A stretch of 64,000 bases of DNA, taken from positions 42,971 through 106,970 of the forward strand of contig MNCI01029388.1 of NCBI GenBank assembly GCA_015680685.1, written 5' to 3'. Origin of the DNA: Gnetum montanum. Its lineage: Eukaryota > Streptophyta > Gnetopsida > Gnetales > Gnetaceae. A program made the position numbers and the translations under genes. How positions within the stretch are numbered: the stretch's first letter is position 1; each line of letters starts with the position of its first letter. The notes beneath the pieces are model-generated. The model had not been told where the DNA came from and made no database searches. It saw nothing but the letters and a program-made list of their open reading frames with translations. Below are positions 46,711 to 58,479 of the stretch, one piece after another.

Positions 46711-49700
46711 TTCATGTAGGGTCTCCTTACGGCCTATCCTCATCATAGTAGAGCTAGTTGGTATCTTGTCCTACATTGGTCATCCTAAGACCAAAACCCC
46801 ATCACATGACATGCCTTTTAAGAAGCTTTGATTGTGGTTCTGGCTTGGGACAAGGAACATCCTTGCCTATCTATTTAGGAACTTTAGTGTGATGTTGTGA
46901 TCACACTTGTTTACGGATATAGCTGAGGTTGTTGTAGAGACCTTATTACCTTGGGTATCTAGCTTGATTGCCAAATACATTACTGATAGGCCACTTCCTA
47001 AGACTACAAGGGGACCAATAGATGCTATAAGTCCATGTTATCTTTTGGAGATCTAGACAATGCCAGAGTATAGCTAGTATAATGCTGACAATAATTAGAT
47101 TGTGGTGAATAAAGCCCACACATTATTCCAGAACCTACCTGGCATCATGTACCATACACAAGGGTAAATATGGTTATTATAATGATTTTATGCTTTTGTC
47201 TTGATTACCTTTCCTAACTTCATTGATTTTATAACTTATTGTAGGTACGAAGTCAATGATCAAGGCTTTATCGTCAATGATCAAATCATAGTAGTGGCTC
47301 AAACTACTTTGGATGAATTCATTAAGATTCCTCAAATTAGCATTTTTGTGTATCAACAGTTTAGAGGGGACTTTGATGAATATGCCACCAAGTTGAACCA
47401 TGTATACAAAAAGTTTATGGATGATAGGATGATGCACAATTGGTGGGTAGATGCCAATAGCATGGATCTAACCCTTGTAACAGGTACCTCCACACCATAG
47501 CAGAAAGGGAAAGGTAAATGTAAAGGCTATAAATTCTAATGTTTGCATGGATATAAATTCATGTGTTCTATTACTTTTCTTAATCATTGAAACTACTCAT
47601 ATGGATGCTAAAATTTGGTTATTACTTCGCAGGACCTTCCACCTTGGCTAATGTCACTATACCACTTTCACATTCGAATCATGAGGATACCCTCATCCTG
47701 AAGTTTTATGAAGTGACACTAGCACAGGAGTAGCTAAAGGGATAGGCATGTAGATACATTCAAGCAAACATCTAGTATGCATGTTTGCTTGATGTATTCA
47801 TGGCACTTATACCTTTCATTCCTACTATGGAGATGTTGCATGTCATTGACTCATTCGATGAGAATGTTGATTATTTTAGCACCATCATTCGAGGTGTGAA
47901 GGTGAACATGGATGTAGGTGCTAGCCTTTTCCATGACTTATTTAGTGTCCCTATTGATGGGGTAGAGGTTCCCACTAGGACAATAAGGAAATCAAGCCAT
48001 CATGATAAAGTTCTAGAGTGGCTTGGTGGTAACATGGGCCACTCTAGAATTTCAATGGATAGCTTCAGAAAATTTGATGCAAAGGAATCATATCCTTTGT
48101 TTAGGTATTGTGAATTTCACAAATTACTATAAAAAAAGAAGGTAATTGGCCTAGCATAGGGGTGGACCTTTAAGAAGGTCCTAATGGAGGGCATCAAATT
48201 TGAATAGGTAGCTGCTTTGGCTACTAGGCTTCGAGAGGAGATCCTTAGACTTCGTGTCAACACCTCTATAGTAATCCATATGCACTTTGCATTTTTTTCA
48301 AGTTATCTGATGTTTGTGGAGTTTCTGGTGGTGTATAAGGATGAATTATGGATTTCCCAAGACCTAAGCCAACTTTTTAGACCTTGGATAAAGCACATTT
48401 AGTTAATAGTGCATGCCTAGAATCCACCACAAGGGATGGATGATACATTCCATCACCACTAAGAATCTTGATGTTAGATAGTATGAGTCTCTTAATAGTA
48501 CTAATGATGATGAGATACTCTTGTTTCTTGTTAGTTTCTAGGTTGTTAGACGATGACCCATGGAGGTCAATGGGGTAGCTAGGGAGAAACTCAAGAGGCC
48601 TATGGAGGAGGCACCCCCAGTATCATATCAGCCTACCTTGAAGAAACTTAAGTTTAAGCTTAAGCCATCATAGCAGGTGGTTGTAGGTATGTTTTTTTTA
48701 AATTTGGCTATTTCATGTCTTAAAGTTTTATAGCTACTTTATGATTTCATGTGTTAACCAACTTTATATGTGCTATGGTTGTAGATAAGTGTTAGGTTAT
48801 AGCAACCTAAGTTGTTGCAGAGGTAGAACAAAGGCATGTAGAAGAGGCACTTATAAAGCAACTTATGGTTGAAGGACTTGCTAATGAACATATAGATGAT
48901 TTAGATGCCTTGTTTGGTGAGGCAGTACCAAGTACCTCTCCCATCATCATCCTAGTGGAGGAAGAGGAGGAGGAGCCAAGTATGCCTATGCCTTAATATG
49001 TTCATTATATCTCATTGGTTATCTTTGGCTATCATCTTAGCCTTTCAATAATTTTTATGCTTATTGTAATTCCTATGCCACCAACACAAGCTCCCATCCC
49101 TTAGTTTCATGTGAAACCATGGATAGAGACTCTACACAAAGTACGGGATGGCTAAGGACATCATTGATCGATTGCATTAGGTCACACATGAGATAGGTAA
49201 GGATTTTGTTTTATGTGCTTCAATCATGGACTTTGCTTACATTATGGCTATCTTAGGTTGTGTTTTATGATTGAATTTTATGATTTTGTAGCACCTTCTA
49301 TGGAATGGAACCCTAGCACAAACATGGAGATAGACTCCTTACCTAGGTTGTACTCTAATGTGTTTAGTGTACCTATGAAATTGTACAAGACTACTATTGA
49401 TTTAGTAATGTTGTGTGCAAAAACTTCATGGGTGCTAGAGTAGTCAAAAAAATACCTATGGGAGGAAGTTATGGCCTTAAGGAAAAAGGCTCAAATGCAT
49501 GAGGATATGATTAGAGATCTCTAAGATCATAAGGCTTTTGTGAAAGCCTAAGTGGCTAACTCAAGGAAATTATGGACTAAGGAGATTACATGGGCCCATT
49601 ATTGGCATGTTGTATAGGACAAAGTAGCGGTATTATGGGAGATGTAGAACAATGTATGTAAATGGACCTCATCTTTCAAAAGGTTGAGGATTGGAAGGAT

Positions 49701-50275
49701 CACTACACTTGGGTTTTGGAGTGGGGCAAGACACAAAAGGCCCACAAGCAATAGTATAAGGCTGATCATGGGGCATACCTAAAGGGGCTCAAAGAGGAGT
49801 TGGTTGAACAATGCAAGAGAGAGTTGTTCATTCAGGGGATCTAGGTAGAGAGTGCTTATCAATGTTTTAAAAGTACTTTCAAGGTGGAGAAATCCCCTAC
49901 TCTTCATATTACCATTGTTGCAGGTGAGACCTCTATAGCTACTACTACCCATGAGCCTCCTACTTGGACTCCTATAGATAGATCTGACATTCTTTTGGGC
50001 ATTGATCTTCGGAACATTGACTAGGTAAACATGATAGAGGACTAGATCCTCCATCATTTGGAGGAATGCCTTCCCCATCTATCCTTGAAAGTAATGGAGC
50101 AAAATCTCCACAGGGTGAATATATTTTATGTTTTAGTCTTTTTTTTTAAGTCATGATTTTGGCTATGGGTTGCTAACTAGCTATATGTTATTGCATTTTA
50201 GGCCTTAGGAGACATTGGTGGCCCTAGTTTTGAGAGTGGAAATGACCCACCACTTCCTCCTCCAAATGCCACTTA

Positions 50276-50276
50276 N
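50276..50276. other. Assembly join (N) with duplicated flank
   Basis: 46 bp at 50230-50275 are repeated at 50277-50322, inside the last exon of aORF-C. Confidence 0.9.
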
Positions 50277-50607
50277 TTGAGAGTGGAAATGACCCACCAC
50301 TTCCTCCTCCAAATGCCACTTAGTAGCCTCCTTCAATTTATCTTGTTGGTTGTTTGTTTTTGTTTTCATGTTGATGGTTGTTTTGATTAGCCAAGACTAT
50401 GTTATAGATGGTTGTTATTCTTTGACATTTTTACTGCACAGTGTGGCCATGGCTATGTATGCTATGGACATTTTTAAATTTAAATTTAAATTTTGGTTTT
50501 ATTTTGGCTATATGCATTACATTGAAAATGGCTATGTTTATGTTTTTGGTTATAACATTTAATGGCTAATCGACAAAAAGAAATGTCATAATAAGCAAGA
50601 TGTCTAC

Positions 50608-50775
50608 TAGTTTTAGGTCATCATAGGCACAGGTTATATTGCATGATTGTGGCTATGTTGCCAGTTCAAGGCCATGGTGGGCCACAATGCTAGTTTAAGA
50701 TCTTAGCGAACCATAGTGCCAGGTTAACGTCTTAGCATATGGTAGTACCAGTTTAATATCTTAGTGGATGGTGTA
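50608..50775. repeat. Minisatellite array a of E3 (between protease and aORF)
   Basis: About six units, the best being CAGTTCAAGGCCATGGTGGG followed by CCACAATG. Between the aORF-C stop and the end of gag-pro. Confidence 0.83.
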
Positions 50776-52418
50776 CGAAAGAGACATATATTTATAAGAA
50801 ATTTTTCAATCATAAGAAAGGTTGTAGTAAATAGGCAAAAATGCAAACAAACTTAGGCTACATGCATAAAATAAGAAAGATATAATAAACTACAAAAGAA
50901 AAGTAAGGCTATATATTGTAGTGGCATGGGAAGGTTAAGATGAACTTTACTTGTGTAGATTCATCCTAATCTTTGCAAGATTAGGGAGTGAGTAAGACCT
51001 ATTCTACACAAGCTTGTGTTCACCATCCCCTTTGCTTACAATGTTAAAAGGGAGTTCATCTCATAATGTATCCCATTACCTATCATTGTCATCATTGGCT
51101 ATCTTGGGTTTTTACTCTTCATGGCTAGGGGCTTCTTCTTGAAGCTCCACCTTGGACCCCTATCCTATATCTACATTGTTGATAGTTAGGGGAGCCATGT
51201 TATTAGCATGAATGATGATTTCACCTCCCTCATAAGGAAGGTGAGTTTATTGATGGATGGGTGAGCACATAACTTGTAACTGAGCCAATCAAGATCTTCC
51301 TAGGATCAGGTTAAATCCTAATGTCTCTTCCACCACTAAGAAGTTTGTGGCTATAGGGAATAGTTATTTGGCTACAAAATCCAAGGAGATAGATCCCTTG
51401 ACAACAACTATTAATCCATTAAAGTACTTAAGAGCAGTGATGGTTGTAGGTTGTACTTGCTTAATTAAGCCCAAGTGTTCAATGATGATGCATGGGATGG
51501 CATTGGTTGTAGCTCCATTATCAGCATGCACTTGATGTATTTTAAATTATCCTATGCATATGGTTATGAATAAATCGGCTATAGTCACTTCTCCATTCTG
51601 GGGATTAGCCTTAAGCTTTCTATTATGAAATGTCAAGGGTGTTGATTAGGTCATACAAGCTTAGGGTTATATTTTTCTACTTGAGGGACTGCTTGACTTG
51701 GTCCATTACACTTAAGAAGTTTTTATTATTGGCCATGGGATTGTCACCTAGTTGTGCTTTACTTCCCTCATGCATTCCAAAATGTAGACTTCAGCTTTAG
51801 GCTTTGGCTATTGTGGCTCTTCCTTGTTGTTTTAGTTATGGGCTTTGGTGTCCTCCCATGGATCATTGGTTGAAAGGAATGGGGTAGAGGAGATCATGGG
51901 TATAGTTGAAATAGGAGTGGGCTTCGATGGATCCACTTCTTTTGGTGCCTCCATATGCTTATCTTCCTTGTTGTTAGGCTTTTTCTTATGTTGCTTCCCT
52001 TGTTTGGCTATAGTTTTTTGATGCTCAATTGTTGATTATAAGGAAGAGGTAGTAGCATTGGCCACTCTAGGGGGTTGTCATGTAGTTGGTTGAGCTATGG
52101 CTATTTGAGTTGTATTGGGTTGGGATACCTTGATAACAAAAGGTTTCCTCAAATGCATTCATGATGGTACTCACACAATGAATGGGGATCTTGAGCTATG
52201 GGAAGCTGAAGAAGCTCTTTCATTATATAGGGGTACTTGAATCATGAATGTTTCTCTTGCAAGTATTTAATTTTCATTGATGTTGAATGCTAAAATAACA
52301 TAGGGGCTATCATTAACATTCAACGAGTCTTCATAGACTTACATTAACTAGTTTTGTGGCTAAATTGGATTAGAAGAATCTAAGACCAGTTCCCCCATAT
52401 CTATCATCCTTTGTAGGT

Positions 52419-52610
52419 CATCCTTCAGTGCAAGGTAGAAGTTGGTGTCATGACAAGGTAGTTTATGATAATGGTAGAAGCAGTCTAGCTTGAAGTATCT
52501 AAGCAATTGTGGATCATCCTTCAGTGCAAGGTAGAAGTTGGTGTCATGATAAGGTAGTTTATGATAATGGTAGAAGCAGTCTAGCTTGAAGTATCTAAGC
52601 AATTTTGGAT
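52419..52610 (-). repeat. 96-bp in-frame duplication of the gag zinc-knuckle region
   Basis: Two adjacent 96-bp units (52419-52514 and 52515-52610) differ at about two bases. The unit is 32 codons, so the frame is kept and the knuckle (CFYHYHKLP-HDTNFY) appears twice. Confidence 0.9.
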
Positions 52611-52839
52611 CATCCTTCATTGTCCAAGGGGGATCTTTAGCTATCTTGCATAGTTTCTCATGTTTCTTTCGAGTGATTTCAGTCATTTTTTTGTGTTCCA
52701 TGCATTCACTTCTTAATAGTTGGTCTAGAAACTTGGATGGTTTTAATGGTAATGTAGTGTATTTAGACCTATTCTTCCTTTCAAATTTAGGTCTATTTAT
52801 TGTCGATGCAATATTCATAGAAGTTGTTGGTTGGTTATT

Positions 52840-52840
52840 N
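52840..52840. other. Assembly join (N) with duplicated flank
   Basis: 49 bp at 52791-52839 are repeated at 52841-52889 in the E3 gag. Confidence 0.9.
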
Positions 52841-54601
52841 GTCTATTTATTGTCGATGCAATATTCATAGAAGTTGTTGGTTGGTTATTGTGGCCATTAG
52901 TGGGATCCTTAGGTAGGTTGACCTTTGGCACTTGGTTCATGGACTTGGTTTCCTTAGTTATAGTTTCTATGCTAGTGGTATTTTGTTTGCTCTTTTCTTT
53001 GTCTCTTTGAGTGTGTTAGTTTTTATATGCTATATAGGATGTATCATGACTAGCCTCTACGACATCCTCTATATTTTTAGTTTGTGAGAACGCTTGGCTA
53101 AGAGATCATGGATTAAGGTAGTAGAATTTGGAGTTGATGAAGTCATTACTGCTCCCTTGAATATGGCTAACAAGTGGGCTTCTACTATGGGCAATATTAT
53201 TTCATTTAGTAGTTCATTCCACCACTAAATGGATTTCTATATGGGTTCTAAGGATCCCTACTTGACCTTCATGAGTTAGTCAAGTATTGTGTCAAGCTTC
53301 AAGTTATACTTGAAGTCATTGAAAAACCAGGCTACAAGTCCTTCAAAGAGGATATGGACCCTTGCGACAATGTGTGGTACGAATGAAGTGCTTTCCTAGT
53401 CAAAGACATAGGGAAAATCCTCATGATGGTATGAGGCCATGGTTGCAATAGTACACATTTAGATCAAAAGGCAATAAGATCATCATTAGGGTCACCTTCT
53501 TTGTTATATTTGATAAATTTGGGAATGGGAACACTTGGAAAAAGTGTTAAGGGTGGGACTATAGGACTTATGAGATTGTCCTGGTAGAAGTCCATTATTT
53601 TGACAATTTGTGTGGTAGAGGCTTTAAGCCTCTTCAACTCCTTTGTTAGGCCTTGGATCATTTGGAAGGATTTATCCAAGCCTTGTGTTGGTACCATAGG
53701 TTGTGAGGTTTGTACATAAGGTTTTGGAAGCTATTGTGAGGCTTGTGGCCTTGTTATGGATTTCATGATAGAAGGAAGAGGTTGCATTATGGTTGTGGCT
53801 TGTAGGCCAAGTAAAGAAAAAGATGTTTGTCATGGTACTTGAGGCACAAATGGGAAAAATGGGGTATATGATCCCTATGCTACTTGGGGTCCTATGGTAG
53901 ACTTTGCATGAGTAGTTAATGGATTGGTGGTGGAAAAAACCACTGTTGATGATTTTATGTATTGAGACTATGTTGTAAATGACATTGATGTGCTATAGTT
54001 GATTTTTTGTGGTATTGGCTAAGTGTGATGTATGGCTATAACTAGCATGGGATCTATTATAGTAGGGTAGGAAGGAGTGGAAGATGGTGGCATCATGTCC
54101 ATTGAGAAAACAAAAGCATTAGAGGAAGGTGTTATGAATTTGAGGGATGTTTGTTGGAATAGTCCTCCTAGGATGTTTTCCTGCTTAGATTTTGCTTTAA
54201 ATTTCATCCTCCTCTTCCTATTCTTCCTCAATGCTAGGCTTTTTATATTCCTCTTCCATGATAGTCAATTAGGCTAGGACACTAGAATATATGTTGTTAA
54301 GAGGAATTTTGTAATATGTGAAAGGGCTATATTCTTTCCCATCCTTGTGTATGAGCTCAAGCTTCCTTTTGGCCTTAGCTTCAATTCGTGGAATTAGCAC
54401 ACCCACGTGTATTTTAGTACAAATTAAGTTATAAAAATCTTCATTTATGGCTACAAAATCATGATTCTCCCCTCTAACCCTCAAAGATAACCTACACTCA
54501 ATGATGGAAGGGTCTTTGGTATCATACACCATCATGGCTTATTGGCTATGATCTTCACCACTGAGGGTAGAGGGAAATTTGGTGGACTTTTGAAAAGACA
54601 T

Positions 54602-55869
54602 GGCTATAGTGCTAAGGATGACTTAAAAATAGGCTATAAATGGTAAAATGGGAGTAAATTCAAGTGAATGGAATTCAAAAACTCTTAAAGAAAATGAAAA
54701 TGACAAAAAATGATGTACTTGCTATAATTAGTAAGTGGGGGATAAGAGGGGTTTACCCCTTTACTAGAAATGAAATATTGAAAACATTGGTTTCAAACCC
54801 CACTGAAGTTGGCCTTCCAATTGCCTCTATGTTGGGTATGGTAGGGGGAAAGAAGGGGGATGAGATAATGAAAATCTCACACCTTATTTCAATGTTGAGG
54901 AAAGATAGAAAGGGGGACGGGGGGGTTGTGAATATTTGAAGACCCAAATAAAAACTTGGTAGTTTCCAAAGATGGTGTTGGCAAGCTGCTAGCTTTTATC
55001 ACAAAGGAGGGAAAACTAAGCTTGGTTAGTATGGAATGGTTAGTATTGAAACTAATGTTAGTTTAGTGGGAAAAAATGTGGCAGAAAAATTTAAATGATT
55101 ATTAAGTTTTCCATGTTGGCTTTTCTCTAGAAATTCACAGTAGATGTTATGCAATTTTAACACCCAAACCACCTGTATATTCCACACTGAGGTTTCTACT
55201 ACAAGTTGTTGGGGGGGGGGGGGGGGGGGATAAAGGTAGTGTTGGATTCCTTAGGAATTTTGGCCTTAAATAAACTAGAAAATGACTTTCAACTTGCAAT
55301 AATAGCATCACTAGTCATTAAATTATTTACAAACCTCACCAATGTTGGCCTCCCAACTATTTCTATGCTGGGTATGATAAAAGGGGAAAAGAAGGAGGGT
55401 GAGATGATGGGAATCTCACAACTCATACCTCAACATTAATGGGGGAGGGGGAGGCTGAAAATCAAAGTGGAAAGTTGATGTTTTTCCACTAAAACTAGTT
55501 TTAGCTAGCTACCAATTTTCTTAGCTTGGAAAAGTGGGGGAAATACCAACTCAAGAAAGAGTTGAACCACCCACTTTTAGAAACTGGAGATAAATTTTAT
55601 TAGTAGAAAAGAAGGAACAAAAAATAGTGGGAGAAGATATTAATGATGGATTTGGGTTGTAAAATTCATAGGAAATGCTATGAAAAGCCAAAATCCAACC
55701 ATTTGCAACTTCCATGCTACAGTTTTGGTGTTAGAAGGGGAAAGACCAACATTGATTCTTCAAAGGTTTTAGCTACAAAAATCAAGGAAAAGCTTACAAA
55801 TGACAAAGAAAAGAATAGATCTGATCATAGAATTTAGGCAAAGGACCTCCTTCTAACACCAAGAAAAAC
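54602..55869 (-). other. E3 leader with 19-G tract
   Basis: Untranslated leader between gag and the 5' LTR, with no conserved gene. It has an uninterrupted run of 19 G at 55211-55229 and several E3-type motif copies (tctatgttgggtatggt at 54826, tctatgctgggtatgat at 55362, atgttggc near 55110). Two blocks, around 54800-54900 and 55340-55440, look like an internal repeat (cctctatgttgggtatg / tttctatgctgggtatg). Confidence 0.55.
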
Positions 55870-57425
55870 TGTTGTAATCAAAAATCTTGATCATTGAAAA
55901 AACCAAGGATCCTTAGTGTAGCAATTCCCAAACCTTGAATTTCTAGGGCCCTTGCGAGAGAAATGGGATTCGAGATGCCCTAGCCTATCTAGTAGATCAA
56001 CCATGGACTTATGAGATGTGAAACATGAGAATACAAGTAGATCCAAATAATGCATAAAAAGTAAATTTATTTTTGAACACAAAACCCAAAACATAAAAAT
56101 TTATTGAAAAAGAATAAAGAATAAGTTAGAAAAATGTGTATAAATGGTGAAAAGGAAGTTCACTTATGCAAGAGTTCAAAGCCCATCGAAGTTGATGTGA
56201 TTTGCTCCATGATCCAAGTGCTAAGCCACTGCTAATGCTATCAAGTCTTCCTTCACTGCTACAACCTTAGATCAATAAGTTGGATCACACTGCTAGGGGG
56301 GAGGGACGAGAAGGTGAGAAATGTGAAAAATTTGGATGCCAGATTGCTCCACGCTAGGGTTTGAAAATCCTAGAAGTGTAATGTTAACACTAAAAATCCA
56401 CAAATCTCAAGGCTATAGTTCTTCCATGCTAGGATTCAAGAGAATGCAAGTATGGGAACTTGAAAAAGCTCTTGTGAGTGCTTGACAATGCCCTAATTAT
56501 GGAATTATGAACAACATTGTGTGTATGCCAAAAACTACTTGATAATACTGAGCTTCCTCCAAATTTTGGAACCTATAAATGGTGTTGAAGGTTGGTTTTT
56601 ATAGGTTCTTAGAACCATGAATGGTGCTACAAAATGGCTATGATTGGGCTAAAAAAATGGCTAACAATTTATTGCAAATTGGCTACCAAATTTAGATGAG
56701 ATGGGTGCCCAAATTTGAGAGGTTACTATACATAGTAAGTGCTCTATCCCATGGCCATTCTATTTACTATAAATAGTAATTGGGGCACATCTTCCATGCT
56801 AGAGATGAATCTTCTATGTTGAGGTCTCCATCATGCTTGTTGAAGTGGTTGGTCAACATTGAAGTACATGAAGTGATGAATTTTAGCTTTTGTGGTTTCA
56901 ATGCTAGGGGATTCAATTTTCCACATTGGAAATGAAGTATCCATGCTAGGGGGAAACTTCCATGCTAGGGGCAGGGGGCATGGAGATTGGGTGGCAGTTG
57001 NGGGGGGGGTGTGGTGGAATTAAGTTTTCAAGCTATGCATGTGGTCTCCACATTGAGGGGGAAAAGTTTCCAAAACCCCCACCCTTCCATGCTGGGGGTG
57101 GGTAAGATCTACCTCTTGCATGTGTTTCCAGCGTAGAAAAATGTATACCACCCATAAAACCCATCAAATTGCCTATTTTGGCATTCCTAAAGGCATTTTT
57201 TACCCTTCCAAGCCAAAATATAGATACTAGGTAACTTTTTCCACTCTGTAAATGAAGCTTTAACCACTTATGAGGCAATTTTTAGCCCCAAAAGTATAAA
57301 GTATATGAAACTGCCCACTGTGGGTTATAATTTTCACATTTATAATGAAGTTTGACTTAGGTTTCATTGGGTGAAAGCTACATGATGTAGATTGGCTATA
57401 AATTGCAAATTTTTATGGTGTTTCA
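55870..57425 (-). repeat. E3 5' LTR with CCATGCTAG motifs
   Basis: About 1.56 kb, TGTTGTAATCAAAAAT... to ...TTTTTATGGTGTTTCA; both ends align with the E1 and E2 LTR ends. A weak minus-strand TATA is near 56600. Motif copies lie in U3 at about 56350, 56428, 56800, 56908, 56940, 56960 and 57088 (cttccatgctaggg type). An N at 57001 beside a G run has no duplicated flank. Confidence 0.85.
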
Positions 57426-58210
57426 AAGTGTTTTGATGCTACAAAAACACTCAATCTTGTAGGTTCCTAACAAGCTTAATAAAGATGCCTTCTCCCAAGA
57501 AGCACATCAACCCCGCATGGCTACAAGTAAGTAAGAAAGAAATGAACAAGGTAAGAATGCAAATAAATTTATAGATCCTTTTACTTGAATATTAGTACAA
57601 ATTATAATCAAGAAAATGATGTTACAATGAGAAGTAAGAATAGAATTTCTTAGAATAGACAATGAAGAGCTTTTATGTGAACAATTCTTGTACAATTCTC
57701 AAGATTTTGTCATCATCTTATAGCCTTGAAGTTTCTAAAAACTCCTCAAAATTTATGCAATGGCTACCAAATGGCTAGTGTTGACGTCTACTTTGAAGTT
57801 GAGACATTTAACTAAGATTAATCTCAATGCAAGAGGGACATCTATCTAGCAAGTGGGATGTCTAAAGTGGGACATCTAGAGTGAGATGTCTACTATTGGG
57901 AATAGACAACTACTGTTTCTCCAAGATGTCTACCAAACTTTTGGAGTTTGAATTATGAGGCTTTATCTTATCAAATTATATTCTTAGCAATCCTTGAAGC
58001 ATCTTCATTTTACTTGTAAACTTCATTTTCATCTATGCTTTCATCTTACCCATGTAATCTTCATTTTGACATCTTGACATAGATCTCATTTCCTTGAGTT
58101 CTCAAATCTCTTTATGTAGTTCTTGTTCATGTCCTACAAAAAAATTATCCATCATAAACATTATGTATTCTTCATTTTTCTTAAGGTTTTGACATACCCA
58201 AAGGTCAACA
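57426..58210 (-). repeat. E6 3' LTR (left, truncated)
   Basis: Aligns with about 62304-63339, ending CCCAAAGGTCAACA. The right copy is longer because it has more AGACATCT/AGATGTCT units. The outer end is lost at the E3 boundary. Confidence 0.82.
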
Positions 58211-58226
58211 ATCTCCCCCTTTTTGG
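58211..58226 (-). promoter_or_regulatory. Polypurine tract of E6
   Basis: Minus strand reads CCAAAAAGGGGGAGAT immediately before the LTR, a typical Copia PPT. Confidence 0.8.
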
Positions 58227-58365
58227 TGATTTCAAAAACTTAAGAAAATGGATTAGTATGGTTCATGAAAAAAATCCAAAATAGTTACCTCCCTCTTTTT
58301 GGGCATAAACAAACATGGTTAGAAAAAAACACATCCTAAATATATGTAAGAAAAAGAAAAAAAGA

Positions 58366-58389
58366 ATATATATATATATATATATATAT
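58366..58389. repeat. (TA)n microsatellite
   Basis: About 12 TA dinucleotides in the 3' untranslated part of E6. Confidence 0.9.
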
Positions 58390-58479
58390 TTCATGTTTTT
58401 AAAATCTAGAGTAGCTATGTTTTATTGAAATTTAAAGGCAAAAAATTACTTGATAGGACAAGGTCCTATTCCCATGTCT

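Larger units (their letters stand above)
44908..50323 (+). pseudogene. aORF-C of E3: antisense multi-exon accessory gene
   Basis: Exon 1 is 44908-45034 (MAPKKHGGKSKNQ, donor g/gtaggc), followed by a 1.7-kb intron. Further exons: 46720-47163 (PILIIVELVGILSYI; donor gtaaat), 47245-47483 (TTLDEFIKIPQISIFVYQQF), 47633-48686 (LFHDLFSVPIDGVEV; FAFFSSYLMFVEFLVVYKDE), 48785-48979 (acidic EEEEEEPS end), about 49079-49195, 49292 to about 50113 (MKLYKTTIDLVMLCAKTSWV; ILHHLEECLPHLSL), and 50202-50323 with TAG. Exons align with aORF-B and aORF-A in order. The N at 50276 with its duplicated flank lies in the last exon. About ten in-frame stops, mostly TAG, show decay. Function unknown. Confidence 0.72.
50947..54601 (-). 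pseudogene. gag-pro: E3 gag-protease polyprotein
   Basis: Start ATG at 54601 (MSFQKSTKFPSTLSGEDHSQ). Gag N-terminal region CRLSLRVRGENHDFVAINED aligns with E1 and E2. Gag core at about 53700-53100 (KYNKEGDPNDDLIAF). The zinc-knuckle region at about 52610-52419 (LDCFYHYHKLPCHDTNFY) is duplicated in tandem. Protease near 51530: HADNGATTNAIP, so the box is D-N-G. The C-terminus ends with TAA at 50947. An assembly join at 52840 breaks the frame before the zinc region. Frame breaks and stops are common. Confidence 0.8.
39700..57425 (-). mobile_element. E3: Tat-like element, 3' truncated, with 183-bp array
   Basis: Sense order from the right: 5' LTR 55870-57425, leader 54602-55869, gag-pro 54601-50947, minisatellite 50775-50608, antisense aORF-C (plus strand 44908-50323), a ~183-bp tandem array (41090-44490), minisatellite 40735-40640, and the RT ORF start at about 40431. 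The element breaks off in RT at about 39705. Because gag-pro, aORF and RT are contiguous here without a nested element, E3 independently confirms that the aORF sits between protease and RT. The right end (gtgtttca, 57425) abuts a truncated Copia LTR. Confidence 0.85.

Noticed and set aside
57001-57001. N as another duplicated-flank join
   Set aside because: The flanks are not duplicated; it sits beside a G run and is probably an unresolved homopolymer.
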